Origin: Leptospira bandrabouensis
GTDB taxonomy: Bacteria; Spirochaetota; Leptospiria; Leptospirales; Leptospiraceae
Reading direction: 5' to 3'
Length of the DNA: 64,000 nucleotides
Assembly: GCF_004770905.1 (NCBI RefSeq)
Contig: NZ_RQHT01000014.1
Location: 806,001-870,000 of the forward strand
The position numbers and the translations under genes are program-made. This document shows, piece after piece, positions 1 to 8,343 of this stretch. The notes under the pieces were generated by a model. The model made no database searches. It had not been told where the DNA came from and worked only from the letters and a program-made list of their open reading frames with translations. Numbering within the stretch: the first letter of the stretch is position 1; each line of letters starts with the position of its first letter.

Positions 1-978
1 TTCCCCTAGTTCAGCATAACTCAAAATAGCATGGATCGGTGTTTTTAATTCATGAGAGATATTTGCTAAAAAGAGAGACTTCATATAAGAGGCTTCTTCT
101 GCAATATTTTTGGACATTTTTAAGTCCATCGTTTGGCTTTCTACCAACTCTTCTAAATGATTTCTATATTGGTATAATTCTTGTTCTTGGATTTTCCTTT
201 GACTAATATCTCTTAAAATCCCTGTAAACATTTTCCCTGATTTAGTTTTGAATTCACCCACAGACAATTCACATGGAAAAATCTCACCTGACTTTCGTTG
301 TGCAATTAGTTCCCTTCCAACCCCGATGATATGTTGAGTACCTGTAGCCTTATATCTTCGCAAATACTCATCATGTTTGTCTTTGTATTCCGGTGGGATA
401 ATCATCGTAACATTTTTGCCAATCACTTCATCATGAGTATATCCAAAGGTAATTTCAGCGGTTTTGTTAAAAAATTGGATAATTCCGTCATCGTTGATTA
501 TGATAATAGAATCGGCAGCATTTTGCGCCATCGAAAGGAATCTAGATTCACTTTCTAAAAACGCATTTTCCAAACGTTTTCTTTCTGTGATGTCCCTATG
601 GTTGGACATGATATATCCTTCATAGAGAACTACAAATCGAACTTCCACATAACGGATATTTGGTTCTACGCCATAAGAATATTCTTTCCAAAAAACTTGG
701 CTTTTTTTCTCCGATAAATATGACAATGCTTCGGCTGCGATTTCACGTAAGTAAGGAGGAAGACCCACATCGATATGTTTGCCGAGTAAGGTTTCTGGTT
801 TGTCTCCAATATTGACAAACCTGGAAGTTTTATAATCAACGATGATTCCATCTCTGTTGATTTTGAGCCAAAAATCAGGATTGGACCTGAGAAGGTTTTC
901 CAATTCCCGAAGTACAGCTTCCGGTGGAAAGTCGGAAGGATTCTGCCAAATACGGGCAAATGAAGAATTTGGTGCCAT
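1..978 (-). CDS. PAS-domain sensor histidine kinase (3' end outside window)
   Basis: This reverse-strand frame stays open for 326 codons from an ATG at 976-978 to the window edge, so only the N-terminal part is visible. The start is preceded by AGGA about nine bases upstream. Two PAS-like regions can be read. The first is around residues 20-110. The second is around 135-250 and contains an FFNKTAEITFGY stretch and a G-ILRDIS ending, typical of PAS/PAC. A short helical linker follows. The frame ends inside the dimerisation/phosphoacceptor box SHELKTPIHAIL (about residues 309-320), whose His would be autophosphorylated. No membrane segment is visible, so the protein is probably cytoplasmic. The ATP-binding domain and any receiver lie beyond position 1. 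It is transcribed divergently from pyrD. The family call is secure; the signal is unknown. Confidence 0.88.
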   Translation of the reverse strand, partial: MAPNSSFARIWQNPSDFPPEAVLRELENLLRSNPDFWLKINRDGIIVDYKTSRFVNIGDKPETLLGKHIDVGLPPYLREIAAEALSYLSEKKSQVFWKEYSYGVEPNIRYVEVRFVVLYEGYIMSNHRDITERKRLENAFLESESRFLSMAQNAADSIIIINDDGIIQFFNKTAEITFGYTHDEVIGKNVTMIIPPEYKDKHDEYLRRYKATGTQHIIGVGRELIAQRKSGEIFPCELSVGEFKTKSGKMFTGILRDISQRKIQEQELYQYRNHLEELVESQTMDLKMSKNIAEEASYMKSLFLANISHELKTPIHAILSYAELGE

Positions 979-1078
979 TCATTAAAGTCCTGATTATGAG
1001 TCTCTGAAAGAACGCTATTTTCGGAAAGAAATTGTAAGAAAAGAGTGCGAAAAAAGAATCAACGTTAAGGTTCTCCTC

Positions 1079-2146
1079 TTGTTCTACAATCACCTGATCA
1101 AACCAATCCTATTTCATTTAGATCCGGAATCTGCACACCACTTGGCTGCCACATTCCTTTCGCTTTCACAAAAAATCCCTTTTTTCCATAAGACTCTTTC
1201 TTCAATCTTTGAATACAAATCGAAACGATTGGAACAAACCATTCAGGGAATCCATTTCCCCAATCCATTAGGACTTGCCGCAGGATTTGACAAAACAGCA
1301 GAACTCTTTCCTACAATGATTCATATGGGATTTGGGTACATTGAAGTAGGTACCATCACTGCCAATGGACAACCAGGCAATGAAAAACCAAGACTCTTCC
1401 GTTATCCCAAACACAAAGCCCTCATCAACCGAATGGGGTTTAATAACCCAGGGGCCGATATTGCCGAATCTAATATAAAGAACCAACAAAAGTTGGGTGT
1501 ACGTGGAATCAATGCGGGAAAATCAAAAGTCACTGAATTAGAGAATGCTGTGGGTGATTATGTTTATACACTAAAGAAGTTGGTTCCTTATGGAGATTAT
1601 GCTGTGATCAATATCAGCTCACCGAACACTCCAGGCTTACGAACACTCCAAACAAAAAAAACTCTTATCGATCTTATCGAAGGAATCTTATCTGCTTTTG
1701 AACACAAGTTTCCGATTCCCTTGTATTTAAAATTTGCTCCTGATCTCTCAGAAGAAGAGTTAGTCGAAAATTTAAACGTATGTTTGGATTATAAAATTAG
1801 TGGTGTCATCCTGACTAACACCACACTTAACAAAGAAGTACTCGGGGAAAAAAATCCAGAGGAAGGCGGGCTCTCTGGTGGCCCACTTTTCGAAAGGTCA
1901 CTTCATTTTGTTTCCCTTGCTTACAAAACTTTAAAGGGAAAAATCCCTATCATTGGTGTGGGAGGGATCGACTCAGGGGAAAAAGCAAAACGGATGATGG
2001 AAGCCGGTGCCAACCTAATCCAAATTTACACTGGTTATATTTATGAAGGACCATTTCTTCCTTACCAAATTTGTTCTTATCTCGACAAAGTGATCAAAGA
2101 AAAAAAACTAAATAATATCTCTGAACTTGTGGGATCAGGAAACTAA
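1079..2146 (+). CDS. pyrD: dihydroorotate dehydrogenase, class 2 (quinone)
   Basis: This is the fourth step of de novo pyrimidine synthesis: FMN-dependent oxidation of dihydroorotate to orotate, with electrons passed to membrane quinones. The 355-residue length and the N-terminal helical region (LIKPILFHLDPESAHHLA) before the barrel mark class 2. The FMN-binding barrel starts at NPLGLAAGFDK (about residues 62-72). NISSPNTPGLR (about 178-188) carries the serine that acts as catalytic base in class 2 enzymes. GVGGIDSGEKA near residue 295 contacts the FMN phosphate. The start is a TTG, because no ATG lies upstream in frame and AAGG sits about nine bases before it. The stop is two bases before the next ATG, so it is probably co-transcribed with the methyltransferase that follows. 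Confidence 0.95.
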   Translation: MFYNHLIKPILFHLDPESAHHLAATFLSLSQKIPFFHKTLSSIFEYKSKRLEQTIQGIHFPNPLGLAAGFDKTAELFPTMIHMGFGYIEVGTITANGQPGNEKPRLFRYPKHKALINRMGFNNPGADIAESNIKNQQKLGVRGINAGKSKVTELENAVGDYVYTLKKLVPYGDYAVINISSPNTPGLRTLQTKKTLIDLIEGILSAFEHKFPIPLYLKFAPDLSEEELVENLNVCLDYKISGVILTNTTLNKEVLGEKNPEEGGLSGGPLFERSLHFVSLAYKTLKGKIPIIGVGGIDSGEKAKRMMEAGANLIQIYTGYIYEGPFLPYQICSYLDKVIKEKKLNNISELVGSGN

Positions 2147-2148
2147 TT

Positions 2149-3345
2149 ATGACAACAAGTCCTGGAACAAAAATCTGCACTCATTTCGGAACCTGTGGTG
2201 GTTGTAATTATCTAGACATTGATTACACCAAAGAACTTCGAAAAAAAGAACAAACCATCAAAGAACTTTTTAAAACCTATCGCCATTTAGAATTTCGTAC
2301 GATTGTTCCCAGTCCCTCACCAGAATACTACCGTCACAAAATCCAACTTCCTTTCGGACGTAGAAACATAGCCAACAAAACCTTACTCACATTAGGTTTA
2401 TTTAATAAAGAATCTACTTTTGTTCTCGACCAAACCGAGTGCCAAATCCAAGATCCTGGTCTAACCGAAATTGCCCTGGCCGTCAAACAATGGGCTAGGC
2501 GAGAAGGACTCCTTCCTTATAACGAAAAATCCAGACGTGGGATGATGAAATACCTTGTGGCAAGAAAATCTTTTTCTACAGGAGAAATCATTCTGGGGAT
2601 TGTCACTGCCAAAGAAGATCTACCACACGCCAAAGATGCATCTAAAAGACTCCATACTGCCATCCAAAACCGAATTGGGAAAACAGGAAAGTTTGGAAAA
2701 ATTGTTGGAATCATCCAAAACATCAATACCAAACACACCACAATGGCACTTGGTCGCGAAGAACATCTGTTATGGGGTAGACCTTACATCCACGAACATT
2801 TTGGAAAACATAAATTCCGTGTGGGCCTTTCTACTTTTTTACAAGTAAACCCCATCCAAACACCGAGTTTGTACAATTTAGTTCTGGATGAAATCGAACC
2901 AGAATCCCGAGTGATCGATGCTTATTCAGGAATTGGAACCATTTCGTTTTGGATTTCAGGAAACTGTAAGGAAGTGATGGGGATTGAAGAAAATCCCAAT
3001 TCTCATAAAACTGCCTTGGAATCGGTAAAGTATAATAAAGTACATAATGTACGATTTCGCAAAGGAAGGGTGGCCGAAGTGTTACCAACTCTTTTTGGAA
3101 AAAACTATGATACCTTAGTTCTTGATCCGCCACGGACAGGACTCGGAGTTGAAGTGGCAGAAACCATTTTAGGAATGGGATTTAAAAAAATAGTTTATGT
3201 GTCTTGTGATCCAATGAGTCTCAGGGAAGACACAAATCTTCTGGCAAGGCAATACTTCTTAAATTCCGTGCAACCTGTAGACATGTTTCCAAGAACCGAC
3301 CACGTTGAAACCGTAGCCGTTTTCAGAAACAAAAATCTCACATAA
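2149..3345 (+). CDS. 23S rRNA/tRNA uracil-C5 methyltransferase, RlmD/TrmA family
   Basis: This is a SAM-dependent RNA m5U methyltransferase of 398 residues. The N-terminal Cys cluster (Cys10, Cys16, Cys19, plus a Cys near residue 98 in QTECQI) matches the [4Fe-4S] site of the RlmD/RumA group. The Rossmann motif VIDAYSGIGTIS lies near residue 265. The family motif VLDPPRTG is at about 323-330. The catalytic nucleophile Cys is in YVSCDP at about 351. The N-terminal TRAM domain of E. coli RlmD is absent: the protein begins directly with the cluster Cys region. The start ATG follows pyrD by two bases. The gene converges on the GMC oxidoreductase and overlaps its 3' end by eight bases. Which uridine it modifies cannot be told from the sequence. 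Confidence 0.9.
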   Translation: MTTSPGTKICTHFGTCGGCNYLDIDYTKELRKKEQTIKELFKTYRHLEFRTIVPSPSPEYYRHKIQLPFGRRNIANKTLLTLGLFNKESTFVLDQTECQIQDPGLTEIALAVKQWARREGLLPYNEKSRRGMMKYLVARKSFSTGEIILGIVTAKEDLPHAKDASKRLHTAIQNRIGKTGKFGKIVGIIQNINTKHTTMALGREEHLLWGRPYIHEHFGKHKFRVGLSTFLQVNPIQTPSLYNLVLDEIEPESRVIDAYSGIGTISFWISGNCKEVMGIEENPNSHKTALESVKYNKVHNVRFRKGRVAEVLPTLFGKNYDTLVLDPPRTGLGVEVAETILGMGFKKIVYVSCDPMSLREDTNLLARQYFLNSVQPVDMFPRTDHVETVAVFRNKNLT

Positions 3346-4891
3346 CATCCATTACAAATCCAGAGGCTTTTTTACTAAAAGCCATAATGGTAAAACTTGG
3401 ATCCACACTCACCCCAGTAGGAAAAACAGAAGAATCTGCCACAAACAGGTTCTCAAATCCATGAACTTGGTGGCGAGAATTCACAACGGAATTTTCGCTC
3501 GATTTTCCCATTCGGCATCCACCGGCAGGGTGAGGAGCGGCCATTGGAAATTCCGCAGGTCTCCATGCCAGAGCATCAATTTCTTCTTTTTTAGGAAGTT
3601 TGGAATATTTACGTAGTTTCATACCTGCAAGGAAAACTTCTTTGGCACCCGCTTCAAAATTTAACTTCATTTGTTTGTATGTCAGATCACTAAAGATTTG
3701 TTTGGTGACCTTTCCAAAAGGGTAGTTGATTTTTCTTTTCCCAAACAGGTCTACTTCGATAGAACCAAGTTCCCCATCCACATCATCAATCCAACCAATG
3801 GTTCCACCCAAATGTTCCATTTGTTTCATATAAGAATAATGGTCTTTTCCAAAACTAGGAATAAGAGCTGCAAGAGTGGCGGGTTGCAATTGGTTTGGCA
3901 TGAGCATATACCCACCTTCTTTGTACTTTCCATTTTGGTATCTTGCTAATCGGAAATCCTCAACACCATAAGCTGCAGGAATATTTCTCCATTGTACGAT
4001 GGGTTCTTCATATAACGCATGTACCATGGGAGAAGGATTGATCGCCAAAAACTCACCAAGTGCCGGTAATCTTTTTTTGAGTCCATTGCGAAGTAAAAAA
4101 GTAGAACTACCAAATCCACCTGCCGAAACGCAAACAGCTTTGGATTGAAAAATTACCTTTGTCGCCGTTGGCCGAAGGGTTCTTCTGTCTATCACCACAG
4201 CTTCGAGGCCTGAGACTTTTCTACCTTTGAAAATTAATTTTTCTGCCCGAAGGTCTGTATACACATCAGTTCCGAGTTGCACGGCTCTTGGAATATGTGT
4301 CACAAGTTGTGACTGTTTGGCTCCAAACATACAACCTTGCATACAATGTCCAGATTTCTGACAGTTTTTCCGAGCTTGTGGGACGGCATGTCCTTCCCAA
4401 CCTAATCGTTGTGAAGCGCTCCGAAATAGTCGATTCATCGGATTAAAAGATTCTTCACCCGCAGGAGTCACATGAAGGTCCGTTTCCAATTCCTGCCAAT
4501 AAGAATGTAGGTCTTCGGGAAGGTGGTCTTCGATTCCGTATTTACGATTCCATAATAATAACCTGTCATCTGGGGTGCGATAACTGTCGGCCCAGTAGTG
4601 CACTGAGGCCCCACCCAAATTGTTTCCATAAACAAGGTTGATCCCACCATCTGCCGTTGTATGAAAATTTCTCTCTGCAGAAACTTTGCCACCCATATTG
4701 AGTTCATTGTTATCAAAGGTTCCTGTGTGATAATTTCCACCCTGTTCGATTAGAGCGACTTTGATCCCTTTTTTGGAAAGTTCATAGGCCATTGTCGACC
4801 CACCACAACCAGAACCAATCACCACTACATCAACAACGATGGTTTCCTTCTTCGCATAACTTTTGTAATCGCGATATATTCCTGGTTTCAT
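3338..4891 (-). CDS. GMC-family FAD oxidoreductase
   Basis: This is a glucose-methanol-choline family flavoprotein of 517 residues. The FAD-binding GSGCGGS motif is at about residues 26-32, with ALIEQGG closing the first beta-alpha-beta unit. A Cys-rich stretch (CQKSGHCMQGCMFGAK) resembles cholesterol-oxidase-like and gluconate/alcohol dehydrogenase members. The catalytic His lies in HPAGGCRMG (about residue 457), and the C-terminus has PTGVSVDPSFTIMA. I chose the ATG at 4889-4891 because GGAAGGAAG stands six bases before it. An ATG 18 bases further upstream lacks a ribosome site. It is the last gene of a three-gene reverse operon. The upstream partner resembles the small subunit of membrane gluconate dehydrogenases, suggesting a periplasmic or membrane-linked dehydrogenase. 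No signal peptide is seen here, so it may be exported by hitchhiking. The substrate is unknown. Confidence 0.88.
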   Translation of the reverse strand: MKPGIYRDYKSYAKKETIVVDVVVIGSGCGGSTMAYELSKKGIKVALIEQGGNYHTGTFDNNELNMGGKVSAERNFHTTADGGINLVYGNNLGGASVHYWADSYRTPDDRLLLWNRKYGIEDHLPEDLHSYWQELETDLHVTPAGEESFNPMNRLFRSASQRLGWEGHAVPQARKNCQKSGHCMQGCMFGAKQSQLVTHIPRAVQLGTDVYTDLRAEKLIFKGRKVSGLEAVVIDRRTLRPTATKVIFQSKAVCVSAGGFGSSTFLLRNGLKKRLPALGEFLAINPSPMVHALYEEPIVQWRNIPAAYGVEDFRLARYQNGKYKEGGYMLMPNQLQPATLAALIPSFGKDHYSYMKQMEHLGGTIGWIDDVDGELGSIEVDLFGKRKINYPFGKVTKQIFSDLTYKQMKLNFEAGAKEVFLAGMKLRKYSKLPKKEEIDALAWRPAEFPMAAPHPAGGCRMGKSSENSVVNSRHQVHGFENLFVADSSVFPTGVSVDPSFTIMAFSKKASGFVMDVM

Positions 4892-4892
4892 T

Positions 4893-5420
4893 TTAAACTT
4901 CCTTCCCATTCACTAAATTTTGGTAGTGGATTCTTGATTCGCTCCATTTCTCAGGAGGATTGCCAAAAGGACCTGGATAAGATATTTGACCCCAAGTGGA
5001 TTTGTGGCCATAGTAAACCAAACAAACTAAAAGTTTTAGATTCCCAACCACGGCACGGACGATATCCGAATCTGTCTCTGCCAAAAGAGATAAAAGTGCT
5101 TCTCGTTTTTCTCGAGAGAGATTTGAGAAAAATCGAAAATATCCATAAAAGAAGGGAAGGTATTCCAATACCATGACGGCAGAATGAAAGTCTTCCTGGA
5201 TCTCTTCGGAAACAAAATACAATTCTTCATCCAATCTTCGCATCACGTTTGCTTCTTCTAAATTTGGCATACCCGGCTCAGTAATGGGAAGGACTACCTC
5301 CGAAAAGGCAGTGACAGTTTTTGTTTCCGAATCACTAAAATAAAAATAACGAATTTTGGATTTAATGCCCGCACAAAAGACTAAGAGAGCTAAAAAGGAT
5401 TTTCTAGAGATAGAGTACAT
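4893..5420 (-). CDS. gluconate 2-dehydrogenase subunit 3-like protein
   Basis: The protein has 175 residues. Its N-terminus (SRKSFLALLVFCAG) looks like a short export signal of the twin-arginine/Sec type found on this family. The helical body and the C-terminal signature (VYYGHKSTWGQISYPGPFG, about 142-160) match the gluconate 2-dehydrogenase subunit 3 family. Those proteins partner with GMC flavoprotein subunits and carry them across the membrane. Its ATG follows AAGGAAGA with good spacing. It overlaps the upstream nitrilase-like gene by 17 bases and ends one base before the GMC start, so translation is probably coupled. No cytochrome c subunit gene is adjacent, unlike the classical three-subunit enzyme. 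Confidence 0.75.
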   Translation of the reverse strand: MYSISRKSFLALLVFCAGIKSKIRYFYFSDSETKTVTAFSEVVLPITEPGMPNLEEANVMRRLDEELYFVSEEIQEDFHSAVMVLEYLPFFYGYFRFFSNLSREKREALLSLLAETDSDIVRAVVGNLKLLVCLVYYGHKSTWGQISYPGPFGNPPEKWSESRIHYQNLVNGKEV

Positions 5421-6552
5421 AGATTCTTCCTTGGTTTTTATCTTCTTTCACAACATTGATTACAGGTTTTCCCCCGAGATTTAAAAAAGCGTCCCCACTT
5501 GCTGTTAAATCCCAAATTTCACCTCTAAAAAATACATTGATTCCTGCTTTTACCTTTGGATCTTTGAGGCGACCATTCATTGCATATTTTTTCCAAGCGG
5601 CTCGTTCCGAAATGGTTCCGATGTCTTTGGAATCCACATCTTTTGGATTCGCATAACCGTTGTAACCCTGCCATTTAGTGGTCCAGGCGTCTGCTGGTGA
5701 TACAAAAGAGGGAACTGCAAGTAACTCCGCTTCTGATTTTTTAAATTCCATATATACTTCCGGAAACCAAGAATCGGCGCAGACCATCGTGTATAGTTTC
5801 CCAAGCGAGGTTTGGTAACTTGGATTTTCCTCTATCTTACCTTCTTTTAGGAATTCTTTTTCGTCGGTAATGGGAAATAGTTTTCTTACAATTTGGTCAT
5901 CCACTCTTCCATCGGGGTGAAAATAAAAACTTACATTTTCTAAAGGCCCATCGGTCGGAGTGATTTTTCCTTCAATAACTTTTGGGTGAGGCAAAACAAT
6001 CGAACCGGCAACAATGGAGACTCGATACTCACGTGCGAGTTTTGCAAAAACAGATTGGTATCTGTCAGACATTTGCCAAGCCTTCATCCGAAAGAGTGTT
6101 TCTTTTAATGTATCAGAAGAATAAGAACTGCTAAAGAGATAATGCCAAAGAAAGGAACCTAAGTTATGTTTTACCAATACTTCCATTGCTTCTTGGATTG
6201 TATTGGTTGTGAAAATAGATCTGTCCTCGGCAGTCACAACAAGCCAGGTTCCAATGTATTCCGGTAGAACAACGATGCTACGATCTACAAAAAGAAGTTC
6301 ATTTTCCTTTGCCGTTCGAAAGTATTCGTTCAAAGCCAGATAAAAACTATCTTCTGTTGCGTAACTATACTTGTTGAGATAGGGTTCCATCCCCAAAAAA
6401 CTTCCCCGTTTTCCTTTTCCCTCTTTTTGGATGTATACCTTTGGGTTAGGTAGGTATTGGGAGATTTCCTCTTGCGGAACAATTTGTTTTTGGCAGTGGA
6501 TCGTAAAAATGAAAATGCTTACGAAAACAGAAAAAGAAACGGGAAAACGCAT
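5404..6552 (-). CDS. nitrilase-superfamily lipoprotein
   Basis: This is a 382-residue predicted lipoprotein: a hydrophobic signal of about 19 residues ends in FTIHC, with Cys20 as lipidation site. The rest reads as a carbon-nitrogen hydrolase fold. A Glu lies in VVLPEYIG (Glu98), a Lys in the VRKLFP region (about 222), and the nucleophile Cys in MVCADSWFPEVY (about 258). This corresponds to the Glu-Lys-Cys triad. AREYRVSIVAGSIVLP is also typical of the superfamily. It is the first gene of the operon with the subunit-3-like protein and the GMC oxidoreductase. Upstream lies a divergent promoter region shared with argG. Substrate could be an amide or nitrile; apolipoprotein N-acyltransferase is unlikely because membrane helices are missing. 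Function beyond the superfamily is inferred. Confidence 0.75.
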   Translation of the reverse strand: MRFPVSFSVFVSIFIFTIHCQKQIVPQEEISQYLPNPKVYIQKEGKGKRGSFLGMEPYLNKYSYATEDSFYLALNEYFRTAKENELLFVDRSIVVLPEYIGTWLVVTAEDRSIFTTNTIQEAMEVLVKHNLGSFLWHYLFSSSYSSDTLKETLFRMKAWQMSDRYQSVFAKLAREYRVSIVAGSIVLPHPKVIEGKITPTDGPLENVSFYFHPDGRVDDQIVRKLFPITDEKEFLKEGKIEENPSYQTSLGKLYTMVCADSWFPEVYMEFKKSEAELLAVPSFVSPADAWTTKWQGYNGYANPKDVDSKDIGTISERAAWKKYAMNGRLKDPKVKAGINVFFRGEIWDLTASGDAFLNLGGKPVINVVKEDKNQGRIYVLYL

Positions 6553-6633
6553 CCACCAAATCTACTACACAATTTCGTTTCAGACAATATTTAATTGTGT
6601 TCTTGGTTTTTTCTTTTATTTTGACCTTATTCT

Positions 6634-7842
6634 ATGAAAGAGAAACCTGCTCCCAAAAAAATCGTTCTCGCTTACTCCGGAGGACTCGATACGTCCGTCA
6701 TCCTGGCTTGGTTGAAAGATACCTATGGTTGTGAAGTCATTGCTTTTTGTGCCGATGTTGGTCAAAAAGAAGAACTTACCGGTCTGGAAGAAAAAGGAAA
6801 AAATACCGGAGCTTCCAAAGTGTACATCCAAGACCTACGTTTGGAATTTGCACGAGACTTTATTTTCCCTGCAATTCGCGGGAATGCTATTTATGAAATG
6901 CGTTATTTACTCGGGACCTCTCTGGCACGTCCTCTCATTGCCAAAGCAATGGCAGAAGTTGCGACCAAAGAAGGAGCCGATGCTTTTTCACATGGAGCCA
7001 CAGGAAAAGGAAACGACCAAGTTCGTTTTGAACTCACCTTTAAAGCACTTTCGCCTAACTTACAAATCATCGCTCCTTGGAGGACTTGGAATTTTGGTGG
7101 CCGTGCGGACCTGATTGAATACGCAAAGAAAAAAGGAATTCCAGTTCCTGTAACAGCCGCTAAACCGTATAGCATGGATAGAAACTTGATGCACCTTTCT
7201 TTTGAAGGTGGAATTTTGGAAGATCCATTCAACGAACCGAAGGAAGATATGTTTATCTTAACCGTATCTCCCGAAAAAGCACCAGACAAACCAACTTATT
7301 TAGAATTGGATTTTGAAAACGGAGACTGCGTTGCCATCGACGGAAAAAAATTAAATCCACTCGAAGTAATGGAAACCTTAAACGATGTAGGTGGAAAAAA
7401 CGGAGTGGGTCGAGTTGATATCGTAGAGAACCGACTTGTAGGAATCAAATCTCGCGGAGTGTATGAAACTCCTGGTGGAACCATCCTTCATATCGCACAC
7501 CGCGATTTAGAATCCATCACACTGGATCGTGATACCCAACACAAAAAAGATGAACTCTCTCAAGAGTTTGCTCGTTATATTTACAATGGCCAATGGTATT
7601 CCAACCAAATGAATGCTTTACGTGCTTATATGGATTACACACAAAAGTATGTCAATGGAACTGTCCGAATCAAATTGTACAAAGGAAGTTGCACCGTTGT
7701 AGGACGTAAATCCAACAAATCTCTTTACAATGCAGGTCTTTCTACCTTTGAAAAAGAAGAATTGTACAACCAATATGATGCCGAAGGTTTTATCAACTTA
7801 TACGGACTACCTATGAAAGAATGGGCAAGGGTAAACAAATAA
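6634..7842 (+). CDS. argG: argininosuccinate synthase
   Basis: This enzyme condenses citrulline and aspartate with ATP, the penultimate step of arginine synthesis, in the cytoplasm. The 402-residue length is standard. The PP-loop SGGLDTS lies at about residues 15-21, and [13 protein letters not shown], the aspartate/citrulline-binding signature, near 117-129. The start ATG has no visible Shine-Dalgarno sequence; TTGACC and TATTCT stand just before it, so the mRNA may have little or no leader. Upstream there is an inverted repeat between this gene and the divergent lipoprotein gene. coaD follows after one base, indicating an operon. Confidence 0.97.
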   Translation: MKEKPAPKKIVLAYSGGLDTSVILAWLKDTYGCEVIAFCADVGQKEELTGLEEKGKNTGASKVYIQDLRLEFARDFIFPAIRGNAIYEMRYLLGTSLARPLIAKAMAEVATKEGADAFSHGATGKGNDQVRFELTFKALSPNLQIIAPWRTWNFGGRADLIEYAKKKGIPVPVTAAKPYSMDRNLMHLSFEGGILEDPFNEPKEDMFILTVSPEKAPDKPTYLELDFENGDCVAIDGKKLNPLEVMETLNDVGGKNGVGRVDIVENRLVGIKSRGVYETPGGTILHIAHRDLESITLDRDTQHKKDELSQEFARYIYNGQWYSNQMNALRAYMDYTQKYVNGTVRIKLYKGSCTVVGRKSNKSLYNAGLSTFEKEELYNQYDAEGFINLYGLPMKEWARVNK

Positions 7843-7843
7843 G

Positions 7844-8326
7844 ATGAAAAATATCGCCGTATATCCAGGTTCTTTTGATCCGTTCACAAACGGTCATCTC
7901 GACATCATACGGCGAGCTCATCCGTTATTCGAAGAGATCATTATTGCAGTGGCAATCAATTCCAAAAAAACTTCCCTATTTTCCCCTGAAGAACGAGTGG
8001 AGATGATTGGGAAAGTTTTTAAAGGTTGGGACAAAATCAAAATTGATAGTTTCGAAGGCCTTACCGTCGATTATTGCAAAGAAAAAAATTCCCGTGTGAT
8101 TTTACGCGGGCTTCGTGCCGTCACAGATTTTGACTACGAATATGCGATTTCGCTGATGAATAAAAAATTAGCACCAGAAATCGAAACTTATTTTTTGATG
8201 GCGGACAATGAATATTCTTTTGTGTCTTCGACAATCGTCAAAGAAGTAGCAAGACATGGAAGAGCTGTATCCAACCAAGTTCCAGACATTGTGGGCGAAG
8301 CTCTTACTAAAAAATTTTCCGTCTAA
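7844..8326 (+). CDS. coaD: phosphopantetheine adenylyltransferase
   Basis: CoaD transfers an adenylyl group from ATP to 4'-phosphopantetheine, the fourth step of coenzyme A synthesis. The 160-residue protein shows the nucleotidyltransferase motif [16 protein letters not shown] near the N-terminus. It also has [14 protein letters not shown] around 90-103 and the C-terminal [11 protein letters not shown] motif. These cover the T/HxGH and ISSTxVR signatures of the hexameric bacterial enzyme. The ATG is one base after the argG stop, with AAGGG about 12 bases upstream. Confidence 0.96.
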   Translation: MKNIAVYPGSFDPFTNGHLDIIRRAHPLFEEIIIAVAINSKKTSLFSPEERVEMIGKVFKGWDKIKIDSFEGLTVDYCKEKNSRVILRGLRAVTDFDYEYAISLMNKKLAPEIETYFLMADNEYSFVSSTIVKEVARHGRAVSNQVPDIVGEALTKKFSV

Positions 8327-8343
8327 GGTAAAATGAGGATTCT

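Noticed and set aside
6725..7114. 129-codon frame inside argG
   Set aside because: Overlaps the PP-loop and substrate motifs of argG in another frame; not coding-like.
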